Below are positions 1 through 13,013 of a DNA stretch of 64,000 bases, one piece after another. The number at the start of each line of letters is the position of its first letter. Within the stretch, counting starts at the first letter, position 1. The stretch is from Gymnopilus junonius (Eukaryota; Basidiomycota; Agaricomycetes; Agaricales; Galerinaceae), in contig JADNYJ010000040.1 of assembly GCA_015501075.1 (NCBI GenBank), forward strand, positions 62,001 to 126,000, given 5' to 3'. Below the pieces are notes generated by a model. The model saw only the letters and a program-made list of their open reading frames with translations, did no database searches and was not told the origin of the DNA. Both the position numbers and the translations under genes were made by a program.

Positions 1-2118
1 TTTTTTTAAACGAGGTATGAGGGACGTGGCGAGGTGAAGGCGGTGGTGTTCGGGAGTAATACGTGCTTCCAGATGACCGCTTGCTAGATGACAGTGAAGG
101 TGTTTTTGGAAGAGAAGAGAACCGCTTCATATTATTTGCAACACTATTCCTGAGGCTCTTGGGAGGTGGGCTAGGAGCTTCATCTGTATGGCCAGCTGAT
201 AGAGATGATAGAGGTCGCTCTGGTGGGTCGTAACGTTGTTCATCAAGAGATACACCTTGCCTAACGTCGCCAAAAGGTTGTACAAACTGTGGGTTCTCCT
301 TCAGCCACTGGTCAAATTTACTGTGATCAATCTTATTAGATTGATCTGAGGAGTCGGATTGCTTGAAATCAGAACGAGGTATTGGTTCGACGACTGTGAC
401 AGTAGGTATATCGAGCGGGTCTTCATTCGACGTTTCCGAAAGGGAAGACTCCTTGTCGTTCGTGAACTCAGGCGGCGCAGCCACGGAGGAGTTCAAAAGA
501 AGCGGCTCAACAAATGACGACGATTCAACGGATGGGAAAGAACTCGATAAAGTTGCACCCTCTCGTCGATGGACGCTCGTTGCATTAGACATTTGTAAAC
601 CAGAACTAGAAATAAAATTAAAATTAACGAATGAAAAACGAATGACAATATGATGTACTCTTTCTCTTCCTTCTTGTCATCTCGCAGTATGAAATCGGGA
701 GTAGAAGGTTTCGGTGATCTGGACAAAGCGGCAGTTACGGATTCCGGTAGCTGGAGGGATTGTTTGACGGCTTCCAAACCGCCTCTTGACCGAGCAGGAG
801 AAGGGGAGTGTAGTCGAGGAGGTCGAGGAGGAGGGGGGCTTGATACATAGATGTTGGAAGCTCGAGGTGGCGGAGGTAAGGGGCCTGCGGTGGCATGCAC
901 ACCTACCGTCGTGGTATTAATAAAACGATATATTGGGAAAGGCTACACTTACCAGGCTCATAGTGGAGGTACGCGGGGTTCGCTAAAGGGGTGGATGAGC
1001 TGGAGCGCGTGTGCACGCTGGAAAGAGCAGGGCTCTCTGACCGCCAACTTGACGTGGATCGACTCTTCATGGACAAGTCTTCTAGTATGACAACGACAGG
1101 CCCTGCGACAGGGTCGGTTACTTCCTTTCTTTCTCCAATATCAGGTGTGACGACAGGTGAAAAGATGTTGATCACACTTTGAGGACCACTGTTGGGATGG
1201 AGTAATTCCTGAGTGCGAATTTCCTGGTTACCTGGGAACGATTTTTTATCTGGGGATGGGGTCCGTGTGCCTGCCATTACTACAGGAGGCCGATTGTTAC
1301 TGTTGCCCTCTCTCATTGGCTCTTTCGCCTTGTTTTCGTCCGGGATGCATTCGAGATTGAGGCTTGACGAGCACCCACGATGTCCGCAGAGTCACGAGAT
1401 GACACATTCTTGGAAGAAGAGACTTTAGAAGCAGATCGATTATGGCCTTTATCTTGATGTACCGTCAAAAGGTTATTGTTCGTGGAATCTGTCGTGATTG
1501 GTGCGGACAAGGGAGGCGTGGGGTGCGTATAAGTCCGAAGGGTAGCGTCTGGGGGAGCGACAAGGGCAAGTCCAGCAAGTTTCGATTCGTTGCCCCGTCT
1601 AGAGTGAAGGGAACTAGATGAAGAGGACGTCTCCGAAGAATTCTTGTATCCTTCGTTGACAGTATCCATTTCAACAATAGCAACGCGTCTTCTGTCGGCG
1701 CCTCCCTTGGAAGGCGTGGTCGATCGTCTTGTAGCAACGGAAGAAGCTTCTGAGGGGGCATCCTTAGCGTCAGCCGTTTCAGAGTTGTACGAGTAGTCAG
1801 AGTCGGAGGACATGGACGTCGTAGAAGCCTTCCTGGTGTGACGGCCTGAAGCATGGCTAGAAGGTTGTGCATAGTTGGGCGACTCGTTGGGGATTGACGA
1901 GTCGTAATAGGATAGTACATTGTCCGGACGATCTTTTGACGACTTGGAACGGTGGGGTGCGGCCTCGCCTATGAAAGCCAGGACATAGGACAGGCGCTTC
2001 AGAGGGCTTTTCATGGTAGCAACATCAGGAAAAGAAGGCGCTTACCTTGGGGAAAACGAGTTGATTTATAGGATGGACGGTTATAAGCTGAAACGGACCC
2101 GGAAGAGATGTCGTTCAT
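1..2118 (-). CDS. Ser/Pro-rich disordered protein, 3' end beyond window
   Basis: I do not recognise this family. The spliced model reads exons 2118-2046, 1968-1379, 1328-953, 884-659 and 605 to the window edge, with introns of 77, 50, 68 and 53 nt. All have GT...AG ends and restore one open frame. The protein starts MNDISSGSVSAYN and is dominated by Ser, Thr, Pro, Arg and Lys. It has runs of Ser near 1620-1640, Pro clusters around 800-890 (PLPPPPRAS, SSPPPPRPP) and many SP/TP sites, so a phosphorylated scaffold or regulator is plausible but only inferred. No membrane segment or catalytic motif is seen. The ATG inside intron 1 (2014) would give a longer open frame, but the 1969 acceptor joins perfectly to the upstream exon, so I prefer 2118. 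The frame is still open at base 1 (ending near SYYSRTPPPSPRPSS), so the C-terminus is missing. Confidence 0.6.
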
Positions 2119-2508
2119 GGCAAATAGAGTGATTTAGTGTGGAGGGATGGACATTGTTCACTGTCAACTAGCCACAGTGACTACTTGTTTGTTCCGTTCA
2201 TCATGACAGGAGCCTGCTAATCTTGAAAGTTGAAACGACTGATGTACTATGCACGGCCATACTGAGGCCGACGGGCGCGAGCATTTGTACAGGAACAGGC
2301 TGTGAAGGAGTCAAGAAGGGGTAGATTATTGCTTACTCTTAACTTGCTCCTGCAGATATCTTCATTCATAAATGAGATACAGAACCCGAGTTATTATATT
2401 GGATGGCTCCCATATTTACTCTGCTCAACAGTAACCACGCCGAGAGGAATGATTCACACTGTCAGATTTGATGGCTCCTCCACATGTTCCTTTCGTACTC
2501 TCGCCATC

Positions 2509-3275
2509 ATGTCTTCTCACTCTTATGAGGTAGCTCTCTTTGGAGAGTTTTTTTCGCAAGATCTCAAGCCTATCCTCAACAGGATCACTCTCCATTCCGA
2601 GTCTTCTCAACCATTCCGAAGCAGAGAAATCGTCTTTGAGCCTCTAGACGCGCAATTACAGCGGGATTCTGGCACTGAACCCATCCTACTGCGCGCTAAG
2701 AAGGATATCTCGGAGCCCAAAACTCCATGGTCTGTCGGCCTCTCCTGGGCTAAGATATTTTGACGAACCCATGCTTCGCAGGGAACTCTTTTCATACCTT
2801 AAGCCGGAATCCGTTCGCGTGCACCCAGAGGCTACTGTCAGACCATGGGCGACTTGTCAAGTCGTCGGAGACGCCTTGAGCTTCGCCGCTGCTTTGGGCT
2901 ATGTGTGAATCTCTTCCTTGATACCCGGCTGGTTTGCTGTACTAATTTGAGCCTCCAGCCGCCGGTCCCAAATATACAAGCGAGGATATGCCTTTCGACG
3001 AGGAAAATTACTCATTTTGATGTTTCAGCAGGAACAGGTACACATCTCGTTACCTTTCGACGATAACTACTCATGCAATGTAATCAACGAAGGTTGACCC
3101 CAAGACCCAACTTCCCATACCTGCCCATGCTGATACCCTATGGGAGGTTGAAGTAAAAACCGCAAACCCGATTCGTAATACACAAGAAACCCCGCTGAGC
3201 AGTGGAATTGACGCGGTTCTGGAAGTCCAATTGCTAATGAAAGGTTTACTGGACCTGCGCCGACAGGATGTATGA
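2509..3275 (+). CDS. MED18: Mediator complex subunit 18 (Med18)
   Basis: Med18 is a head-module subunit of Mediator, which links activators to RNA polymerase II in the nucleus. Four exons (2509-2729, 2782-2904, 2959-3037, 3093-3275) join in frame to about 201 residues. The start MSSHSYEVALFGEF matches the usual N-terminus of the family, followed by REIVFEPLD. Near the end come GYVRRSQIYKRGYAFRRGK, then WEVEVKT and LLMKGLLDLRRQDV, the typical C-terminal beta-strand and helix pattern of Med18. The length is close to other fungal Med18 proteins. The family assignment rests on pattern recognition, not on an alignment. It is convergent with BCD1: the two stop codons lie 31 bp apart, so their 3' UTRs must overlap. 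Confidence 0.8.
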
Positions 3276-3305
3276 AGAACAGAACATTATGTAGCAGTGA
3301 ATCTG

Positions 3306-4746
3306 TCATTCCATCTCGTCGTCATCCACATCTCCCCAGTCGACCGCTTCCTCGTCGTCCGCACCCCACGGCTCCTGTCCTGCCCGCGCCGTTCGTATAA
3401 GTTCAAGCAACACTACAGGATCGACTTCTACCTCTGCATCATCGTCGCTCATGTCACCCAAATCTGCTTGATGCAATTCACTATTCACCATTTGATTGTC
3501 TCGGGTGGCATCTTCTTCACTTTCAACGTAGTCGTCTAATGCTGCTAGCCCATGTGACGTCACTTCCTTCTGATCCTTCTGACCTTCAGACTCGCTTCCA
3601 TATCCTCCAAGAAGCCCAGCAATAGCTGCTCTTCCAGCTTTGGGATTCATCCTCCTCCGCTTTACAGGTCTCTCCTCCTGCTGGCGTTGTGGAACACCTT
3701 GTGCATCGACAATCGTTCCGAAAAATTCCTCCCAAATTTCGATCGTTGGGAATTCTACGAAGTGTGTGTGACGTAGAAGGGCCTCCATCGGCTGGGTCGG
3801 GTCAAAAGAATGATAGGCTTTTTCTCCACTCGAATAAAGATGCCTTGTGCCAATAGTATCGACTTGTGCCGCCATTACACACTGTGGGTTAGTAAATGAC
3901 TCTGGATCTTCAGAGTCCGGAATGACAAGGGATTTGACCCAGTCTGGATAGCTGCTCTCCTTTTTAGAATTGTTTCGTCCCTGGAGATGCGAAGCAATGA
4001 GACTAAGTAACGGTTTTTTGATATCATTACGGTGTGTCATCAAAGTAAAGGATGGTGGCTTTGTTTCTGAAGTAGAGAATGGATCTTTTTGTTTGCAAAA
4101 TTTGAACTCGACAGTCAATAAAGCCGTTTGGTTTCTTTAATGGATGCAAATTAAATTCTGTCGCAATGAAACTACGAGTACAGAGTACATACTTGTTATC
4201 CCAAGAGGATTGATTAGCTTTTCGCCTTTCCATTCCAGCAGGGAGCAATTCCATGTCAATATCCTTCACTTCTAGTTGCATCTTCAGTATATCCCGCTTC
4301 GTCCTGACAGGCCCATGACCTCCTCTCCCTCGTATTGCTCTCCCCCTACCCATCACATCACCCCTTGAATTCGCAGAACTAGCCCTATATCCACCTCTCA
4401 CAATTTCCCTGCCCAAATCGCCAATCTTTCGTCCTATTTCCTCCAAGAAGGTGTAATCATCCATCATTTTCCCCCAAGTATACTGGTTCATGGGTACGTA
4501 CTTGGCCTTGTCGCGCATTCCACTACAGCCAGTCTTTGCTTTATGTGCAGATGAGCAAGGTGCTGAGCAAGTGCGCATAAAACATCCGGGACAGGTGTAT
4601 TTAGCAAGTTGGTCCTTGCACATCGCGCAAGTGGGCCTGGACGGCGTGGAGGAAGAGGACGCCTCAGGTTGCTCAGCATCGTACGCGAACGATGGTCCTG
4701 ACTTCGGCTTAGGCGGAAGTGAATGGTGAAGAGAAGAGGTCGTCAT
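3306..4746 (-). CDS. BCD1: Box C/D snoRNP assembly factor BCD1 (HIT zinc finger)
   Basis: This protein is needed for assembly of box C/D snoRNPs, and so for rRNA 2'-O-methylation, in the nucleus. A zf-HIT module lies near the N-terminus: CAMC, CPGC, CSAPCSSAH and a final C, giving the expected paired Cys/His ligands. It is followed by YVPMNQYTWGKMMDDYTFLE, the conserved stretch after the finger in BCD1/ZNHIT6. One 58-nt intron (4135-4192) joins SSWDNK to NQTALLTVEFKF, where the family's second conserved block begins. The C-terminus is strongly acidic (DDEEAVDWGDVDDDEME). I place the start at 4746 (MTTSSLHHSLPP). The longer frame upstream begins with a non-ATG codon. The 307 bp upstream, to the Dre2 stop, holds its promoter, and I see no sharp motif there. 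Confidence 0.88.
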
Positions 4747-5053
4747 GACAATTACTAGAAAGTCAGCAGTTTCCAAGGCTTCGCATAAGTTTAGAGATAG
4801 AGCTTCATTGAAGAAAAGAGTTTGGAAGACAGTTTACTCTTTTCAGCAAAGCTATTTTTGCGCACTTACATAAGTGATACGGTTCAACGGCCCACAGCAA
4901 CCGAAGGTGGTTTAGCAAGATAAATAAGTGTGATACAAAAGTCCCAGGATATGGGGCTCAAAGGAGTGATCATGTTCAAAAACTATACAGAAAGAAGGAC
5001 AAATAATCTACAGAAGAAGAGGGGATCTCGAACTACATCGTTTAACAGAGTCA

Positions 5054-6132
5054 TTACAGGTCATCCATGCCAAAGTCAATCTCGACCTTCTCTCCAGGCT
5101 TAAATGCAGGGAGACCTGAACAGAACGATGTTATTAAAAACGCAGAGAAAAAATCCAAATGAGAAGTTCGCAGACGTACCTAGATATGGACAGCTTGCAC
5201 ATCGGAAAGCATCTCCCAAGAAGCAGCTTCCACAGCTGCTTGTCGCCTTCGGCGCCGCTTTGGCAGCATTCACCAGACGTTCTTTCTCACTTTGTTCAAC
5301 CTCCCTGGTCTCTCCAGACTGAGATCCGTCCAAAATGACGACTTTGCTATTTTTGCGTTCCTCCTCTTCGAGCTCTGCCAGACCACAAGAGCAATTCTTG
5401 CAGGCTTTCTTTCGACGTGGAGCGGCAGGGTTGACAGGTTCGCATGTGGCAGCCGGACGAGCTTTATCCGCCAGTGTGAGAAGGGATTCGGCGTCAATGA
5501 GAGAAGCTGAAGAGGAAGAGGTAAGTGTCCATAGGGCTTGTTTTTTGGCGGGATCGGCCTTGCGATTAAGCTTCAGTGGAATTGATCGCGCGGGCCGATT
5601 TTTTAGAGAGATAGAAGCATTGAGAGAGTGTGCAGGCTTCTGTGCGATGATGGAGCCAGTTTCGGCAATAGATGACAGGACATTAAATCCTGCGAGAGTA
5701 AGTTCAGAGGGAAGGTTCTGCAATGCCGAAGTTAAGTTGAGGAGGTGGAGTGTGCCTAGGGGAGTTAATCCAGTCAGAAGCTGAGCCAACAGTATGGGCA
5801 GCTTCGGGATTAAAGACTCGTAGTCTGACTGTGTAAGGGTTACGTGGACAGACGCATACGACGAAGGAGTCAGAGTCGTAGCTGTGGAGTCATGTGAGAA
5901 AGAGCCTCCGTGGCACAAGGACACGACACTCGCCTTCATCCACAATCCTATCCAATAGTTGCTTGTCCACATGCCGCGTGGGCTCCAGGTCAGAGATCAA
6001 CGCTTGGTATTTGCCATCCTCTGCAGTCGAAAGGGAGCCGATGACGAGCGCAGCGCCTTTGGAATATACTGGCTGTGGAAGTGAAAGGTGCGAGACGCTT
6101 TCAGACTGTGAGTACACTGCAGTCGGAGACAT
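5054..6132 (-). CDS. DRE2: Fe-S cluster assembly protein Dre2 (anamorsin/CIAPIN1)
   Basis: Dre2 works with the diflavin reductase Tah18 early in cytosolic iron-sulfur protein assembly. The N-terminal methyltransferase-like fold is visible in [28 protein letters not shown] and the second-exon stretch [19 protein letters not shown]. The C-terminus carries both cluster-binding regions: CKNCSCG (part of the CX2CXC motif, with an earlier Cys in AATCEP) and the twin CX2C pair in [20 protein letters not shown] last intron near 5116-5180 joins CPYLG to [13 protein letters not shown], and the protein ends DFGMDDL, as expected for Dre2. The first intron is short (about 43 nt, near 5883-5925), and its exact ends are the weakest part of the model. 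The next 319 bp upstream contain the forkhead gene's 3' end and presumably this promoter. Confidence 0.9.
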
Positions 6133-6451
6133 GGTGAGTCGGAAAGAAAGAAGAGAATGTGGGTTCCAAATGGATGAGAAACGAAATTATTGATCAGCTC
6201 CCAAATTACTCAGAACTGTGACACTGATTACACATTCCATAGTTTCTCACGATCCATCTTCGGCCGTATTCTCTCTTCGGCCTATCATCCTCAACCCTTT
6301 GGTCTTCTGAGATCGGAATCTTCCCGAAAATTACATTAAATGCAAGTAACTAACTAAGCCTACACAGAGAATATCGAAAGAAACTAGGAGGACATGCTAA
6401 AATTACAGAGGACCGCGAAAGACATCAGACAAATCGACCATAGAAACCCAT

Positions 6452-7820
6452 TCACTGCTGTGGTGGTTGTTGAGGTGGCTGCATCTCAGGTGGATTGGGC
6501 TGCGGCGGCGGCATATGCTGAGCAGCCATGGCATGCATCATCTCCGGATTCATAGGGGGAGGCGGCATCAAAGCACTCCGTACACGGAAAAGCATCATGC
6601 GATACCATTCTGGATCCACACCTGCTTTCTCTTGTTCGGCCGTAATCTGTTGCAGATGTCCAATCTCTTTAACCCAGGCCATACGCCAGTTGACGTTGCC
6701 GTGTTCATCTAGCTCGAAACCTTCATCAGGGGAGATAGGTACGGGGGGGATCGGACCAGGAATTGGTGGAGGGTATCGCATACCCGGAATCATAGCAAAA
6801 TTAGGGTCAAATGCCATGGGACTGTAACTGGAATAGATGAGATAATGTACCGCAGGCCAACAGTCTGAATACACACGGATAAGGGGCGTAAGGGACTGGT
6901 TGCTGTTGAGGCTGTTGCCGATTTGCTTGTGAGTCGTCCGTCATGGGAGGCGAAGCTACAAATTGGTTATGTTGCTCATCGTAGGCGCCTTCAGGTGGAT
7001 GGTAATCTGCATCAGGTTCTTCCGATGGCCGAGATTTGGAACCCTTGGCTTTTTTCTTGCGAATGCGATGGACACCCGTACGAGGATCCACGTTCTCGTT
7101 GACCGTCCAGTAAGAGCCCTTGCCACGGTCGGTGAGAGGGCGAGGAACTTTCTCGAAGCAAGGGTTGAGGGATAGGTTGTGACGAACGGAGTTCTGTTAT
7201 GAGAATTATCAGTCCTCTGTTTGGACGAGATAATGTCGGATAACAAAGGGAAAACCCCCAACAACAAATAATACCAGTCAAATAATAACATCGCGTCCGC
7301 GAGACGCGTCGCGCCCAAACCATCCATTTTGTATCCGATTTGTACTTTACATAGAGACACAAGGTATGAGTCATTTCTTACCTTCCAGCCATTGGGGGCA
7401 GTGCGGAAGTAGGGGAACTACGGAACACAAATTAAATGGTGGATCCTGCCTGGGACAGAAATCCATTGACGTACTCGTGATTCTATGGCGTAGTAGATAT
7501 CCTCAAGTAACAATTTCTGATTGGGTGAGCCTTTGATGGCATAGCTAATCGAGAGGTGAGATGAGTCATACAATTCGGGAATAATAGAAATATAATAGTA
7601 CAGTGGGCCAAACAGCCCTGAACCAAACATCAACGTACCGGATGAGAGTAGAATAAGGATAGAAAGGCTTGCTGCCGGGAGGACCGTCTCGGAGCGAGTC
7701 GAGGTTGATGGGGAGACCGCCAGTGAGGTCGCTTTCTTGGGGATAGTAGTTACCAGACATGTCTTGTTGATTTGGGTCAGGGATCATAGTTTGCATTCCT
7801 TGCGGAGGTTGTTGCGACAT
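6452..7820 (-). CDS. Forkhead-box transcription factor
   Basis: This is a nuclear DNA-binding regulator. The winged-helix domain is split over four exons. [11 protein letters not shown] joins [20 protein letters not shown], then [15 protein letters not shown], then [19 protein letters not shown] and GKGSYWTV. The recognition helix [10 protein letters not shown] is fully conserved. A basic stretch ([14 protein letters not shown]) follows and may be a nuclear localisation signal. The rest is Pro/Gln/Met-rich, ending QPPQQPPQQ, typical of a disordered activation region. The start is 7820 (MSQQPPQGM). The frame continues 96 bases upstream, but only to a GTG. Introns are 45-110 nt. In fungi this single-domain type is related to Fkh2/Fhl1/Sep1-like factors, but I cannot assign an orthologue, so no symbol is given. 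Confidence 0.88.
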
Positions 7821-8390
7821 GAATTTGTTTGTTGGGCGCCTGTGTGCTCCGTTGTAACTGTTTGTCGTTGGTTTGGCGGGAGGAAGATGGTGGTTGAAGG
7901 CAAGCAAACAAGCCACGATTCAACTGGCTTATGTCAGACACGTGGGAATTGTCCGAATCCACGCACGGACCCATTGAAAGGCCTAAATGACGCCTGAGAC
8001 TTGTCCATGACGCAGAAGCAACGGTTTTGGGGAGTGTTTGAGGAGTGGATGGGGGGACGGAGGAGAAGAGGTGTTAGTGTGTCTGCAGCCACCAGGTTCA
8101 ACATACCCCGACAGCGTCCAAATTATGGATGACAGTACAAAGCAAGTCCATACTCCGCATGTGTACACAAACAAAAATCTCCTTTATCCTTCCGTCTTTC
8201 CGTGTTCTACATCCTTATTTCACATCGATTTTGTAACATTGGAATCCAGTATTTCCCTTCTGACTAAAAATGTCGTGTAAATGTAATTTTTGACTGAACT
8301 AACTGCTCTGCAAACTCAAGAAACTACTCCCATGACCAATTTATGTTGACAAACAAATTCATTATTGCGTCCCGTCATCCGAACCAAATA
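7821..8390. other. Intergenic: forkhead promoter and STRIP 3' region
   Basis: This stretch of about 570 bp lies between the start of the forkhead gene (minus strand) and the probable stop of the STRIP gene (also minus). It should hold the forkhead promoter and the STRIP 3' UTR. I see no open frame with coding character, no repeat and no clear TATA box. Confidence 0.5.
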
Positions 8391-11300
8391 TCAGAAGCCA
8401 ATTACACCCTGCTTTCTGGTCAGCACCAATCAAACGGTAAGCATACAACTTCCCACTTACCCGTAGGCATATTCGACTTCATCAACACTCGCACCGGCAG
8501 GGAATTCTCGAGATGGTGGTTCGCCTCCGAGATGGCCAGGTTCGATGTCTTCGTCGTCAACAGCGCTTCCTTCGTCAAGCGCAAACGGTAACACAGGCCT
8601 CAGTCCATTGCCCGAACTTGATCGGCGACCTCCCGCAGGTGATTTTGGTAGGGCTGCCATTGTCTTCGGGCTCATGTGCTACCATAACCCAGTTATACAA
8701 ACCTAAGAAAGAATGATACGAGTAGTAACGCACCTCCCAGTTGTTAACATTCTCGTCAGCCACCTCCCTGTCATCCCTGCTGGGATCAAGACGATTATCA
8801 TCTCCAAATTCCCCGATCGAGACGACGCTTTCGCTATCGCTGATGCCTTCAGTCATCTCCGACACGAAACTGGGCAGTCTGTGCCATGCTGATTGGCCAC
8901 CACTTAAAGTATCTATGACCGTAGTCGTCTGTCCATCCGACCACTCAAGGTCAGAGAGGTATTCTTCGTACTCTTCTTCAAAGGCAATATCCTCTGGAAT
9001 GAAAGGAAGGAACAAAGATTGATCTGGAGCTCGAGATCGCACAGGAGGGAAAACGTCAGAGTCCACGACGTTCGGAGTGCCTAATGGACGGATGAGACTG
9101 GAGAGGGAAGGATCTGCGTGTAATCCTTCCATCTGGGACAAGCTTCCCGACCGTCGGTGCATTGGGCCTTGCTGGTTAGCTGCTGCTGCTGCGCCGTACC
9201 TTTTGGTATTGTCTGCCCTGTGTCAGCGTCAGGAAACTTTTTGAAGTACGAACACGTACAAAACTTGACAAGATGACGTAATGCCTGCTCTTGGGCCTGA
9301 GCTTCCCCTGCGTCGTCGGGCTCAATACCAGCCAACCATTCGTCTCTGAGATCTGGCCGACAGTTCAGATATATTGAGGTTATCACTTTCATGTTAGCTG
9401 CCGTGCGTCACTGTCAGAAATATGAAAAGGGACGTTCAAAAAGTCATACATTGTCTCCATTTACGACCACAAAATGGCACTTGGCTCTTGATCAACTTTA
9501 ACACAAGAAGTTGAAGCAAGGGGTGGTTAACCCTCAAGACGCGTTTTAGAACCGCCTACGACTGGAGTAAACCCACTGCACAGAACGGGATATGAGTAGA
9601 CCTACAGAACTCTTGTACTGAACCAGCATCCAAATACGATGGGATCTGCCCTTGGATAATTTCTGCATGATTTTGGCAAAATTGATAGTCGAGAAAAAGT
9701 TTCGCCATGAATACTCAGTAATGATTTCTATTTCTTCTTCTCTCTTTTCTCCGCTGGGTAGAATGGTGACCTTGCGAATGGTTTGCTTTGGAGAACGGTA
9801 CAAGTCTTCCTCGGGTTGTAAGGGCTGTGGATTCTTCGATAGGTTAGTTTGACAATAGCGAAAGAAGCTTTGCAAGGCCCTTATTAGTGATGTTTCGCAG
9901 TTGCAAGGCAAAATCTCGATCTCACTTGTTTTCCGGAGAGTCCGATTTCGAAACAACCGAGTTGGTCACTTCTTGCAGACCGAACATCTTCAAGATCAAT
10001 AGGAGGCAATTTGTATCAAGTAAATGTTGGCCAAGGTGATGAAATTTCATGACATCTAGAATACTGCTTTAGAAAGAAAGCTAGATAGGGAGTCATCAAG
10101 GGACTTGCGAGACACTTTGAACCACTTCAGCACCAACAACAAAATCGCAGAGACAGCCTTGGATGTGATTTCGCGATGACGCGTTACGTCGATGTCGTCT
10201 AGGGTGGGCGGTGCAGACGGAGGTTGTTCCTGCGCTACAGGCACTTGTTAGATTGTTTACAACGGTCATGAAAAGGCACGATTCGTACGTGATATGCTTG
10301 TAGGAGGGAAGACCGAAGAGGTGGAAGATTGAGGGTTCTGCATATTTGTGCTAGCAGATACTGTGGCTAGCAATAGTTTAAGAAGGATAAGAACCCAGCC
10401 TGAAAGTACTGGGAGGATGGCACCCTGCGACGCAGAAGTAAAAAAATAAGTAAACATAAGTGAAAATAGATCACGTACGTAGATTTGTTCGACCCTCTTC
10501 AAGCGCATGAGATCTTCTCTGCGTTCCTTGGCCTTTCTCTTGTCGGCACTGGTTTGCGCATTTTCCAAAGCCTTTGTGGCATCCTCTATCATCTTGTCCA
10601 ATAACGCCACGTCAGGCAAGGGCTCTCCTGATTCTAGTTCCTATGCTCCAAGTCAAAGGGTTCTAAGCAGAGTTAATAAAGGACCCTTACGTCTGGGTTA
10701 AAAGTCGATGACTTGAATTCAGCATCTGTCCCTGGCATCCGCTCCAAACCGCTCTCCGCAGTCATGCAATCCTCTCTCGTCCTCCACATTTGGTATAAAG
10801 ACAAACTGATATACATATGGCGATTATAAAGCCTGTTAGCTTCATCTATAGCAAAGGGCACCAATCTTGGTTCCTTCCCTGCCTGAGCACGGGAAAAAGG
10901 GAACAGGAAAGGGCGTGTCTGGTCCGTTTGATATTGTTGTTTCTTTGGCTTGGGTGATGGTGGAGGAGAGGGCGCCGGCGTGGCCGGCTGTGGGTTGTGG
11001 CGATATCCAGGATTCTGATTTTGCGGTTGATGGAATTGAGTCGGCATTCCTGAATTGTGACCACCATGCGAGGCGCCTTCGATCTCGTCATGGTGGTAAT
11101 GGTGTCGAACGGGGATGGGAGAGTATGCTTTGGCCAGTCGACTTGTAAGGGCGGATGGGTTGATCGATTTGGCCACAGGCGCCTGGACTAATGAGGGTGA
11201 CGGGTCAGGAGGGGGGGTGAATGTTGGGTATTTGACAGCGGTCTCGTTATGGAACGTTTCAATGTCGAGCGGAGAGGATTTGATTTTGTCGGCTGGGTAT

Positions 11301-12505
11301 ATCATATTAGTTTACGCTATGGAGATATGATTTGATTCGAACCATTTTCTGTGACTGGCGGAAGGCCAGCAAGCTCTCGTGCCAACTTTTTGACACGGGC
11401 ATGATCGCGTATTCCACCCCAGCACGTAAGCAACGTTTTCCACAATACTAGGAGCAACTAGACACGACGTTAAATGCAATCAATAGGGGTCACGAGCCGC
11501 GATCTCACCTTCTTTATGGGATATCCTTTCGCCGTTTTGTCGCGAAGATTCGACACGACATTGAACAAGTACACAGGTAACGGAGGGTCCAAGGCCACTG
11601 TAGGGCTTGGTTCAGACAAGAAGCGTCGCTAATGATTTTCAAATACTACTCACTCAACTCGTCTGCAAAATCATCGTGACCTTTGAATACCTCGATCAGA
11701 TGGTATAACATTCCCAGGTAGACGGACACCTCGGTCAAGACTTCCTCGACGAGATCTGCCTTGTCTTGAAGAGAAATATGGAGGTGCGCGGCTTGCTGGT
11801 CGGTGATATTGCTACGTAGGAATGAAGCGATCAGAACCGCTTTATGAACGCGTGCATTGACCGGAACACACCATAAGAGATCGTGTTTACGGCCAGCAAT
11901 CTTCAAAGCCTCTACTATGTTGCTGACGCCGTTCGCCGCCCTGACAACCTTACAGTTCTCGAATATCCAATGTAACTGGTGTTCTGGAGACACGGTTTCT
12001 CCAAAAGTGCCTGATAGATGGTGAGCAAGGTCAAGGCAGAGAGTGGTTTTATGAGGGACCTTGTAGAACATAGAACAGACGGCGAGCATTCGTGAAGCGA
12101 ACTTGGGTATCGCGATGCTCCAAGCTTTCGAGAAGAAACTCGACATGCGTGCGTCGTTTTGGCAGGGGTGCCCTGGTCCAGTCGCCTGAGGTCTATTATT
12201 ACGACATGTGGAGATGGGTTGGAAGGAAGACATGCCATCATGGAAGGAGCTCTCCCAAGCCTTCATGTTCTCTGCGACCTGGGGCATCTCAATGTAGGAG
12301 TAGAACTCCTCGATCTCATTCATGACGGTATCCTCGTCATCGTATTTGAAGTCAAAGAGGGATTGCTGCGCAACGATGAGATGGGGGCCACTGGTGAGAG
12401 CAAAGAGCTCACTTTGGGCTTTTGAGCAGTGGTGACCATAGCCTTTAACTGACCGAGAGTTATGGAGTCTGCAGGTGCAGGCTGGCCATTGTTGTCGACA
12501 TTCAT
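8391..12505 (-). CDS. STRIPAK scaffold protein, STRIP/Far11/Pro22 type
   Basis: This is a core scaffold of the striatin-interacting phosphatase and kinase (STRIPAK) complex, which in filamentous fungi controls cell fusion and fruiting. The start is MNVDNNGQPAPADS at 12505. A 47-nt intron joins AQKPK to QSLFDFKYDDEDTVMNEIE, followed by EFYSYIEMPQVAENMKAW, the signature start of the N1221 domain. Further exons cover the central helical part (WIFENCKVVRAANGVSNI, ALIASFLRS-like helices, AFAIDEANRLY-like helix near 10850). The C-terminal DUF3402 region includes DEWLAGIEPDDAGEAQAQEQ and ALRHLVKF. At least nine introns are present. The last exon is uncertain: a donor follows VEYAYG at about 8459, and the most likely small final exon stops at 8391. 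If that intron is not used, the stop is at 8457. Most of the length is weakly conserved helical repeat, so internal junctions are approximate. Confidence 0.82.
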
Positions 12506-12551
12506 TCTAGTCACAGAGAGAGGGGTGTGTGTGAGGCTTACATCAGCAGAG

Positions 12552-12558
12552 TATATAA
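12552..12558 (+). promoter_or_regulatory. TATA-like box in STRIP/cyclin shared promoter
   Basis: TATATAA lies in the 508-bp region between the divergent starts of the STRIP gene (12505, minus) and the cyclin-box gene (13014, plus). In plus orientation it could serve the cyclin gene through a 5' UTR that appears to contain an intron: its acceptor, a pyrimidine run plus GTGCAG, abuts the ATG at 13014. It lies only 47 bp from the STRIP ATG, close for a TATA box serving that side. Confidence 0.4.
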
Positions 12559-13013
12559 GGTGGATGGTTGATTGTTGTGAAAAAACCGCCAACTCGCTCG
12601 CACCCGGCGGATCGACCCACTCCCAGTCGTCGATTCTAGTTGCCAGGTCCAACTCTCCCCTTCCAACTCGGACAACGACTGAGGCGGGCGTCCGACTCTT
12701 GTTCCGTGGTGAAAAAAAGCATTTTGCAGCTGGGCTCATCAAATCCTCTTTCATCTGCTTTTTTCTCTTCGGTTCTTTCAAAAAGGCACGCCTTCGCTGT
12801 GCGTTTGCCAACACCGCCAGCCCCTCCCGCTTCCGTCTCTGTCTCCTCTCGTACTCTTAACGACAGCCCTTACGACCTCCATTGCCACCCGCCGCTCTCT
12901 TATAACCGCTCTTTTCGCAGCAAGGAGCCCCACTTGGACCTGGGTCTTTGTCGTCATCAGCGCATTTTTTTGTCGTTGCTTGGCGCTTAGCTCTCGTCTT
13001 TCTTTTCGTGCAG

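Noticed and set aside
7821..7916. Longer N-terminus for the forkhead protein
   Set aside because: The upstream extension of the frame begins at GTG, not ATG. The ATG at 7820 is the first real start.
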